Origin: Hermatobates lingyangjiaoensis
Lineage: Eukaryota; Arthropoda; Insecta; Hemiptera; Hermatobatidae
DNA length: 64,000 bases
Reading direction: 5' to 3'
Assembly (NCBI GenBank): GCA_026182355.1
Contig: JAPFBL010000008.1
Span: forward strand, 559,501-623,500
The notes beneath the pieces were generated by a model, which was given only the letters and a program-made list of their open reading frames with translations, had not been told where the DNA came from and searched no databases. Position 1 is the first letter of the stretch; every line of letters starts with the position of its first letter. Positions 55,111 to 64,000 of the stretch are shown piece after piece. The position numbers and the translations under genes were made by a program.

Positions 55111-57200
55111 ACCTTAGGTTAGAAAATTCAAATTAGGAATGGGGCCATTTTAAAGAAGGAAAGTAAATATAAAATGTTGATAACAGTATCACTTCTATCA
55201 GGGTAAACAGAGGAAGACAGGGAATTTTTGTTCACTATTCCAATAGACTTAAACTCAATCCTACCTCAATAAACAAAGTTCTAGCAAAAATTAAACAATC
55301 ATGAAATATGACGAAGTTACGATAATAAACCATCATTCTTATCACTCTTTAACAGGAAGTTAAAGAAAAAATATTTATATGATAATTTAAATGTGTTTTC
55401 TGGATACTCGAATTCCCACCTAAACTATAATTTATAATCAACAAAGAAAGTGTATACATTTTTTTTGTTTTCAATATAATCATTTCGGCACAAAAATGTG
55501 ATCTCTGAATAAGACAATATAACAATGGTATTTATTAAACAAGTCTATCATGTAGCCTTGATTATCAGTTTAAAAATAGGTTTCACTAAACAAAAATAAC
55601 TGGTCACTTAAAATCCTTGTTTTTTTTCATTAATACTTAAAATGAAAAAACTAAGGAAACTTAAGTACTGTTCAGTTTGATTCCTAAATAATAATGATTA
55701 GCATTAAGTAAATACAGATTTCGGAAAGCCTTATTATGTTTATATTAAATAGATTATTAGCTATTAATAATTAATATTTAAGAGGTCAGCCATTTCATTT
55801 TTCCCCCTGTTATTTAACAAAATGTTCAGTATACCTCCATATAGTAAGTTTCAAAATTTACTAAAGATCAACCATAAGTACTGAAACGATTACAATGAAT
55901 GCCTTCAAAAAAGAGTATTCACCTTTAAAGTGTGAATTTTTTGTGCATGCATGCTGCACAAAGAACAGAAGTTTAACAATTGCTCCACAAATGAAATAAT
56001 TCCCTACAATTATTGTTTCCGTCTAGGGCGTAGAACGAGTTAATAGCATGAAATGCGACATATTCAGAATTTAAAAGAAGAAGAACGTAGAAAGTCTATT
56101 TGTTTAATAAGTTACAAACGCCACCTTGCTAACGTTGGAAAGGGTTGGATTAAAGTATTTCTTAATCAGTCTGATTAGTCAGCTTTCTTAGAAATGGAAC
56201 ATCTTGAGATATTGACATCAGTCATTACAAAAAAATCACAAATCACGTTTAATTTCTATTATATAAACCAACTGTTATGTTATTTCAAATGAAGGAAATG
56301 TAAACAAGAAATATATTTCAGTTCAAATTGTGTAATCTTTTATACACTCGTCAGATGGTAACCACTCATCACTTCATTAACTACATGATGTTGATGTTAT
56401 CATTTTAAAAGACATATAATGAATTCAATACAAAGGAAAAAGATATGTTAAACATAAAAAGTAAATTAATTGATTGAAAACCGATAACAAATGTTTGAAC
56501 TTACTTCATGTTGAGTAGGATTATTAGGGAGGCTAAAGATACGATAATCGTTCAAAACACATTCGAAGGCGAGATCCAATCTCACCTTCCTATGGGAAAC
56601 TATTTAAGCATGTTCAACCAACCACCAGTTATCTACCGAACGAAGTATAAAATAAATGAGACGCCATTACACTAGGAAAACATTGATTCAAAAGCCTTCT
56701 ACCGAGATATCTTAACTGACCACTAGAGAGGGTTGAGAAGCAATGATCCCGTCCACGCCCAGGTTTAGTTCGAAGAAAATTCACTACAAGCGCTGAATCA
56801 TATCCTGCCAAACTTCCTAGTCTTATTTTCTAAACTCTGTGTTTCCCGTTACATGGTTATGTTGCTTCCTTAATCCTATAAAAGTCGGAGAAGTAAGGTA
56901 ATTATCGAGTGCTCGGGGAAAATCAAAATAACCTTGCTATTATTAAGAAATAACGTTTCCACCTTATAATGAATATACTACTCAGTATTACTTTTACTAT
57001 TATAACATAGAAAATGTAAAATATTTTACACATAATATTTTTTTGGCATTTATCAATGTTTAATTGACGAGAGCAAATCCTGATTGAGAATATTTTTCTA
57101 AATGGTAAATATTTGTAATTTCATTAATTAATTTTTCTAACGCCTTCGTAGCATTTATTGAATGCAATTAATTTCAATTTCAGGATCAGTTAAAGTGCTT
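55111..57200. other. no gene seen
   Basis: AT-rich. Most likely ena first intron or upstream flank. I looked for a - strand ATGAG followed by GT that could be the ena start exon and found none in 53441-64000. Confidence 0.4.
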
Positions 57201-57219
57201 ATTAACCTTTACCTTACCA

Positions 57220-57450
57220 GGCGATAGTGATATCCAGATTTTTTTGGATGGTAAGCCACAATCAAATCTCTTAAGGGAGTTGAGATTTTTTACGTCTGAA
57301 GCAGTCTTGATCTGCAGAAGGCTCATAAACAGGTTGTCAAAGAGGTTAAAAGTTAAGCTTATTTAGGTTTCGGGACATTGGAACATAATAAGCACCTCAA
57401 GGCTGGTGAGATTGCCCGATCTGGCACCCTTCTTTCGACATAGCATTTCT
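57220..57450 (+). pseudogene. non-LTR retrotransposon RNase H fragment
   Basis: Frame containing 57295: SEAVLICRRLINRLSKRLKVKLI, a TAG where Trp is expected (57364), then VSGHWNI and LVRLPDLAPFF. This corresponds to the end of an RNase H domain (W-V-P-G-H-x-x-I-x-G-N...) of I/R1/Jockey-type non-LTR elements. Stops and loss of the GNE/AD residues show it is dead. Confidence 0.55.
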
Positions 57451-57832
57451 TTATTATCCTGGGAGTCCATATTCCACTGTTAGCTTCGGGTTTGCCAAAG
57501 CATTAGTGACCGTGTAAACCTGTGTTGACCTTTATACGCACCAAGTCATATTTCAGGCCATATCGTTTTTAAATCAAGTCAGGTTGTCTTTTCTACGAGT
57601 TGCTCTTTAGCCGTCCCAAGTTCCACATGGCGACGCCCAAGATGGACCACGCGGAGGCGGGCAACTCGATACTATACGCCCAACAGTATTTTTACATCGC
57701 GAAACGGTTACACTGGGTACGAATGATATTTTGGAGCAAAAGGAAGATCCCATGTAACATAACTAGGTCCGACGTAGTCGGGCTTACCTTAATCTTACGT
57801 CTAATTATACATTATACATGTAACATTTTTTT

Positions 57833-58201
57833 TTACATTAAACTATAGGTAATGTCCTTGGGTGATTTAATCCTATTTATGGCGTGGATATAGCTCAGGA
57901 ACGCCGGGAGGTTGACTTTTTCCAGTATTCTACCGTATGAGTTGGACAGGGTAGAGCCCAAAAACATCCCCACTCCGTATCTCTCCCTGTCGTATCTCGG
58001 GCAGGCTTCGAGGACGTACTGCACAGACTCAGTCGGGTGCTCACAGTCGCAAGCTGCACTTGGTCTGAACCGGAAACGCACTAGGTACGACCCGAAATTA
58101 CCATGGCCTGTAAGGTACTGGAGTGACACGTGGTCTGGCTTTAGATGAGTTAGTTCCAGGCGGGCTTGGACCGACGGGCATATCGACCGCATAAACCACA
58201 A
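57833..58201 (-). pseudogene. non-LTR retrotransposon C-terminal region
   Basis: Open frame of 122 codons on the - strand, in a GC-richer block. LTGHGNFGSYLVRF..CDCEHPTESVQYVLEACPRYDRERY has the order GH-x-F-x-x-Y, CxC, E-x-x-x-H (here Q), CP-x-Y-x-x-x-R found after the RNase H region of R1/Jockey-type elements. Orientation opposite to the RNase H fragment at 57220-57450, so these are separate insertions or a rearranged one. Confidence 0.68.
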
Positions 58202-59049
58202 GATGAACCAGAAAAGGCATGTGTCTCATTTCTAAGCGACTATGGCCACCTTACTTCAATTATTGAAGGACTAAGGAACTTCTGTCTGTGAGTAGAGAAT
58301 TAGTAGCCAATGTTAATTGGCCACTGGTTAATTGGGAAGTAACTTACCTAACAGGTTGGTTCTGGAGGTAAGGGACATCTGCAGAGTATATCAAAGGGAA
58401 TAAGAAGAAGAATCTGTTCCTCACTTTGTTTGGCAGTGATATGGTCTGGCTACAAGAAGGAAAGCAACATTAGTACTTCTTTGACAATTTCGATGACCTA
58501 TCGACTGAATACCAAGGATCTAGTCAAGTGGACCAGTGACGGGGAGAATAGCCCTTTTCTTGATTTGTAGTATCACAACCTTGTGGGTTCTCTTCTGGGA
58601 TGGCCACTGCAAACTAACCTAATCTTCCGAGAATTGCCATACAAATAGTAACCATATTGTACTATATATATATAAACTACATTGACACAAATAACATTCA
58701 GAAATGAAACAGAAACTCACTACTATATTTCGATGTCCTCATCATTAGGAAGATAGAATACGAGTTGCTCCGCAAGCAGACAACGACTGTTTATATATAT
58801 TTCCATACTTTTCCATACTCCAAATATTACCCACAAATAATGATGTTCTTAAACATACAAGGAATTTATGTCTGAAAATTAGATTTGTTGAAAGGTATAT
58901 GTAGCTTATGCATCATTCTCGTTAGACAACCATCCTTCACTATGAGGAGCAAAATAAAATATATGCTTATTTGGCGTTTGCTTTTATAGTTTTATGTATG
59001 TTATTATGGTTACATATTGTATTAAATTAATTTTTTCAAATTTCTTGAA

Positions 59050-60120
59050 TTAAACTTGAAAAGGTCAATTATGTTGGACTGGATTTTGAGAAAAAAATTT
59101 TAAGACAAAGTAAATAGCTCCGACAAGTAAAGCAGGTAATCCATTAGTCCAAGTTGAGTTTTCCGTTTTTAAATCATTAATTGTGCAATCCGTAATTGTG
59201 TGGTATTTACTCATTCTGAGGTAAAATGGATAAAACAACAAAATGATGATGAACACAAAGTGTTCGAAACGCGTTGAATAAAACTTCATTTGTGTGGAGA
59301 CTTTTGTTGGTTTATCCATTTTACCTCAGAATTTTCCGTTTTTATAGCTATTGTCTTCTGCAATAATCATAAGTTCTTGATACTTTCTTCTTCGAATACA
59401 AATACTAATTTTATGGATACGTTTATCAAGAAGTTTCATATGAACAGAGTTAGCCATTTAGCGTAAAAAGTACCAAATCACCCATTTCCGTTCATTGTAA
59501 TTTCAAAAAAAAAAAACATTTTGGCCTTTTATTGGATTATAATTTCATTACAACCCGTCAAAATGATGTGACCTAATCTTACCTAAATGCTTTCAAAAAT
59601 CAATCACCAGTCAACATTTTTACATTTCACAGGAAAACATGCCTTTTATGTTATTGAAAATCTCTGCATTTTTTCTCCTTATTTTAGCAATTAGTTTCAT
59701 AATAATAACAATATATAAAAATTTTAAAGTTAAGAGAAAAAAAAATCTTATTTAAAAATAAGATTGAAATAAAAATAAAATGTGACTTTCCCTTCATGCA
59801 ATATTGCTCTAAAACAATTGGCCACACCTACATTATAGAGCCCATCTTTTGGTAAAATATGAATTTGATCCATCAAACGGTGTACCCGGAAGCGTGCCCT
59901 CATAGTTTTAGACTCATAGCCATCCACAGAATTCATCAAAAAGGAGGTTCAGAAACCTCAAAACATATAAATCCGTCAAAAGAGATGTATCTTTTTTAAA
60001 ATAGCTGTACCTTACTAATATACAAAACAAAATTTAAGTCAATGTAAACAAATAAAACTAGTACAGCAGGTCATCAGAAGATGAGTTTTCAGTTTTTACA
60101 GCTGTATTAATTACATTTTG
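59050..60120. repeat. diverged interspersed repeat, copies 3 and 4
   Basis: 59090-59200 plus 59333-59560 form one copy split by the family F element at 59214-59332. A further piece lies at 59990-60120. Confidence 0.45.
59214..59332. mobile_element. inverted-repeat family F, short copy
   Basis: Terminal repeats TTCTGAGGTAAAATGGATAAA and complement. The + motif ATGATGA-T-GAACAC-aaa-GTGTTC-GAAA-C-GCGTTG spans 59243-59275. Only 119 bp, the smallest complete element here. Confidence 0.82.
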
Positions 60121-60175
60121 GATTAATCGGAATTACTTCGTTTTTTTTGACAAACTTCATCAACTTATGGTTAGT

Positions 60176-60335
60176 TGTTAAGCATATAGTGCAGGCTCTG
60201 GACCGAAGGATCAACGTCCTCAGATTTTTTTTTCACCTCCCCCGTTTGAGTAAATGGAGGGCCAGAGTGGGTATCGAACCCCGGGTCAACCAGTCCAGAG
60301 ACGAATACGTAAGCCATTGGACTACCCCGACCATT
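60176..60335 (-). mobile_element. SINE, 5' part
   Basis: - strand head (GTAGTCCAATGGCTTACGTATTCGTCTCTGG, B box GGGGTTCGATAC) followed by CTCTGGCCCTCCATTTACTC and TGAGGACG. Truncated in the body. Confidence 0.75.
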
Positions 60336-60477
60336 TTTCATAATCTATATATGTACTTTACTTAGAGTAAAAGTAAAGAAGATATGTAAGGCATCAACTC
60401 CATCACAAAATAAGTAGAAAATCAGTGAATATTCAACTTCTTTAAAGGAGTAGCTTTTTTTCTTAGTTTCTAAATGG

Positions 60478-60692
60478 GGGCCCAATGGCAAGGTGCTCTG
60501 CTTGCCTCTGCACCCTTCAGTACTCACTCTGGCCCTAGACTTATTCACATGCGAGGATAATGAATCTGAACACTTTGTCCCTCGGAGAAAACGTTCAGCC
60601 ATCTGGACAATGTTTAGTAGTCGTTAAAAAAAATTCCTTCTCTAAATAAATTTCAGTTAGGTAAAATTTAGGGCTCCTAATGTAGAATTAAC
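60478..60692 (+). mobile_element. SINE, decayed copy
   Basis: CCCAATGGCAAGGTGCTCTGC head, body TGAACACTTTGTCCCTCGGAG, end AGGGCTCCTAATGTAGAATTAACAGG. Confidence 0.7.
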
Positions 60693-61194
60693 AGGTAATG
60701 CAGCTCACCCATTGCTAAAAATGGCCGCCAAATAATAAATGAGCCTCAATTCCCCCCCCTAGAATATCACTAAAAAGTGAAAAAAATAGTTTCTAAATGG
60801 CAGTTATGAAATTACATAAGGTTTACTGTTTTATAACTATTTTTGAAATATATTTATACTGTAAGTTTCGATGTCATTTTCGCACTGGTCTTGCATCATG
60901 CTATTTGTAGGTTTAAGATCCAATGTTTTCAATTTTCCTGAAATTAACTAACTTTTGAAATGTAGTAGTATTGTTTGAATTTATATACTATACTTGCATA
61001 ATGGAGTTGCTTTAAGGCAGCGTTTTACATAGAGTTACATATTTATTAATTAGTGCTTGAATATATGTTCATTCGCTCGTAAATATGATAGTCGTATAAC
61101 ATTTTCAAAATGTTTTCATATGTAAGGATCTAGTAAAATTTACATTACTAGGATTATACATTTAGTTTTCTATAGTATATATATATATTGATAA

Positions 61195-61990
61195 AAGTAT
61201 GGACCGTGGAATAGAAACAAAACCAAACTTTATCAAGACTCAGTCAGTTCTCCAGGTTCAAATAAAACTCTCATTGCCAATGTTTCGGTTTTTATTTAAA
61301 ACCTTTTTCATAGGCATAAGTATAAAATCTTTAATGTAATACCTAGTTTTTCTGTTTTAAAATTTTATACTTCTGCCTCTGAAAAAGGTTTTAAATGAAA
61401 ACCGAAACTTTGGCAATGAGAGTTTAATTTGAACCTGAAGAACTGACAGAGTCCTGATAAACTTTAGTTTTGTTTCTATTCCACGGTCCATACTTTTGTC
61501 AATATTTATATATTTGGGATAATAATTATGGGTTTCCATGAGGATATAAGAAAAACATATGGATATGATATGAGTGAATGTTTAAAAAAGTGGCGAAGTT
61601 GCATAGTTAAGTTGGTAAGACAACCAAGTCAAAGAATTTCTTGTTAAAATGCCGTCGTGACAGTTTATTTCCAAATCATATTAGTGATTATGTTAATTCA
61701 GTGCAAGACTTAGTTGTAAATGACAGTCCTTTTCATAGAGAAATGGAGAAAGTGGTAAACCGGTTTAAGCAAAATGAATTGAACAGTGAAACAGACAGTT
61801 GTCATTAAAATCCACAGACTATATTTTTCTTGTAAAAAATTATTAATGTAATACTTAGTTTTTCTGTTTCAAAATTTTATACTTCTGCCTATGAAAAAGG
61901 TTTTACATAAAAACCGAAACGTTAGCAAATGACAGTTTACTTTGAACCTGAAGAACTGACGGAGTTTTGAAAAAAATTAGTTATATATAT
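61195..61990. mobile_element. inverted and direct repeats around the PLE-like frame
   Basis: 61195-61315 pairs with 61370-61503 as an inverted repeat (atggaccgtggaatagaaac and its complement at the ends). 61840-61975 repeats the right arm in direct orientation. Each arm contains GCC, CTGAAAA or a variant, a GGTTTT..AAAACC hairpin, GAAAC and GGC (61375-61414 +, 61276-61315 -, 61887-61926 +). Confidence 0.65.
61611..61808 (+). pseudogene. short Penelope-like N-terminal reading frame
   Basis: 65 codons ending in TAA. KNFLLKCRRDSLFPNHI resembles the N-terminal F-L-x-x-C-R/K, x-x-x-x-P segment typical of PLE proteins, followed by SPFHREMEKVVNRFKQNE. Lies between inverted arms that carry the hammerhead-like motif (61195-61510 and 61830-61990). 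No reverse transcriptase follows. Moderate confidence because the N-terminus of PLEs is poorly conserved. Confidence 0.42.
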
Positions 61991-62005
61991 ATATATATAT
62001 ACAAA

Positions 62006-62120
62006 AACAAGATTTCGCAATAAACACGTAAAATAACAATCAATGATCAAACCACAATATTAAATGAAAAAAAAAGACTAAGATCTTTTTTCCCATTCCA
62101 TTTTGTGGTTTGATCATTAA
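62006..62120. mobile_element. inverted-repeat family A, copy 10, interrupted by the Helitron
   Basis: Short arms joined without the motif-bearing middle. The right end GATCATT is cut by the Helitron start at 62121. Confidence 0.75.
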
Positions 62121-63531
62121 TCTATATAAATAAAAGAATGGTTTTGTCTGCACATTGCTTAGAACTGACTCATTTCAAGTTTTCTTTACGTTTCATATAT
62201 TTTGTTTTATTTATTAATTAAATAAAAGTGATTATGTTTGTACTTTTGGATATAACTCAATCCACCATTAGAAAAATTTCTGTCGGTTTGTCCGAAACAT
62301 TTTGTCACAAGTAAACTCAGCCACCATAAGACATATCAAGCTGAAACTTTTACAGTAGATTTGCATATGTCTAACTTGAAATATAGGCTCTGAATTGATT
62401 GAAAATTCAACGTAGATGTGAAGTTATGGACGTTTAAAGCAAAAACGTTTGTCACAAGTAAACTCAGCCACCATGAGACATAGCGAGCTGAAACTTTGAC
62501 ACTAGATTTGTGTATGCCTAAATTAAAATATACGATATGCTCTAAATAGATTGGTACTTCAGTACAGAATCGAAGTTATGGGGCTTTAAGCTCTATTTTC
62601 CTAACTTCACAGACAAGTTTGTTTTGAAAATACACAGGTGTGGCAAGTAGGTATTGTTAGTTGATTTTAATTTCACTGAAGCATATAAATATATTGCGAA
62701 TTTGACATCATTGAAAAGGTGTTTCCCAGAGTTGAGGATGTACTATCTATTAAGAATAAATAGTTTTGTTAACGAGCAATTCTCAACCCTTAATATGAAC
62801 AGGCAGGAAAAATCAACAAAGAAGTTCTTACGCTATATCATACCGAGGAAAGAACTTACAAGTCAGTAAACAGAGTGATTAGGAAGCAGTTCATTATCTA
62901 ACTGAATTTATTTCTCCTGGACTGCCTGCTCATGAGTAAAAACTTAAAGTAGGAGCACCAATCATGCTGCAATTTAGTAGCAGTAACAAATTTCATGTTA
63001 CGAAACGTGAGTGCCCCAAAAATGTGCAACGGGATACGACTCTGAGTTTGTGCTCTGCACAGATGTGCCGTTGAGGCGGACATCATAACTGGGTGTGGAA
63101 TGGGGAGTCTGTGTGTATACCACGCATACCATTGACTCCGAGCCACTATCCGTTTCCGTTCAAACGATTGCAAAGTCCCGTCAGAGTCTATTTTGCAATG
63201 ACGTTAACTAAGTCGCAAAGAGAAACTTTATTAACCAGGAATTCAAGTTAGTGAGACCAAGTTTTTCTCACATGGTCAACTGTAGTTTACTTGCTCAAGA
63301 GTCAGAGGTTCCAACTGTTTGTTCTTCCATGAACCTGAAGGGCAGACAGCTAATGTGGTGTATACAGAGGTATTTGCTTAGCACTGTACTAATAATGATA
63401 TTTTCTACTATTCTATAATTTCTAATTATAGAATTAGTATAATACTATAATTGGTATGGTATTCCATGGTATTTTGGAATATCAAGTATAATAGAATTTT
63501 TGATTCCGTCAAAGACGGGTACGTTTGCTAG
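62121..63531 (+). mobile_element. non-autonomous Helitron, complete ends
   Basis: 1,411 bp. It starts TCTATATAAATAAAAG, preceded by A, and ends CTAG followed by T. A terminal hairpin CCGTC-AAA-GACGG (63506-63518) sits 9 nt before CTAG. These are Helitron hallmarks, and A/T insertion without target duplication fits. It interrupts an inverted-repeat element copy at 62006-62120. No Rep/helicase frame is visible. The open frames inside (62654-62869, 62898-63173) have no recognisable domain. Confidence 0.85.
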
Positions 63532-63861
63532 TATATCTATATATATTTAGTTTGGTGGATGTTTTAAGGGGAAACTTTTATCACAGGGAAATTATTTCCT
63601 CCTGAAAGAACATTTGTATGTTCTAGATAATGGATTGTCTCGCATACACATTCGGAGTACTTACTCCATTGGTGGTGATATACATAGAATCCCACAAATT
63701 AATATTATAAATAGATCTGGGGTTAGTTTCAAAAGCCATACAGTTCAGTTCTTATTTTTATTTTCACAATGCATGAAAAAGTCGAATGAGTTTATTTGAT
63801 ACACATCCAAAAAGAAAAAAAAGAAAGACCTATAAGCAAAATGAACTATAATTTACTAAGC

Positions 63862-64000
63862 GTCCCTCGGAGAGGTACGATGTACGATGTCACAGACGTT
63901 TGTTAAAGAACCCTATTCCAAAATACCTCAGTTGGGCAAAATTTAAACTCTCAATGTAGTAGTCAAGCTGGTAATGTGCTCACCTATTATAACAATGGGT
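63862..64000 (+). mobile_element. SINE, 3' part at window edge
   Basis: GCGTCCCTCGGAGAGG, then CTCAGTTGGGCAAAATTTA and CTCAATGTAGTA. It continues to or past the window end. Confidence 0.65.

Noticed and set aside
57912..58148. 78-codon + strand frame
   Set aside because: Antisense of the non-LTR C-terminal fragment at 57833-58201, which has the recognisable motifs.

Overview
The window is AT-rich animal nuclear DNA. Two genes are supported: a heat-inducible small heat-shock protein (sHSP) gene on the + strand and most of an Enabled/VASP (ena) gene on the - strand. Gene structure (noncoding first exon, multi-kb introns, compact Ena with a single EVH1 and a complete EVH2) and the repeats (Penelope-like elements, Helitrons, tRNA-derived SINEs, many inverted-repeat elements) fit an arthropod, possibly a chelicerate. 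The taxonomic guess is inference only.

Layout. 1-5.9 kb: repeats, comprising Penelope-like element (PLE) pieces, two Helitron copies, a 134-bp tandem repeat, a SINE and a nearly perfect 720-bp palindrome. 7.2-11.1 kb: the sHSP gene, with two heat-shock-element arrays, a TATA box, a 5' UTR exon, a 1.9-kb intron, and two coding exons separated by a repeat-filled intron. 11.1-22.6 kb: no gene, several repeats. 22.6-53.4 kb: ena, nine coding exons whose splice phases all agree. They encode EVH1 (two exons), a linker, a newly assembled 102-nt exon, the PKA-site exon, the proline-rich exon, and the actin-binding and tetramerisation blocks. The start exon lies beyond the right edge. 53.4-64 kb: upstream ena intron or flank with non-LTR and PLE fragments, SINEs and a full-length Helitron.

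The main unexpected pattern is a small RNA-like motif found in many inverted-repeat families whose sequences are otherwise unrelated. It reads CTGANGA, usually one extra base, a hairpin whose sequence differs from family to family but stays paired, then GAAA, often flanked by GCC...GGC. This resembles the hammerhead ribozyme core that PLEs are known to carry. One of these inverted repeats encloses a PLE-like N-terminal reading frame. I infer that the inverted repeats are PLE-derived, retrozyme-like elements, possibly with a non-canonical hammerhead.

The two genes are unrelated in function: cytosolic chaperone versus actin-filament elongation. Nothing suggests co-regulation.
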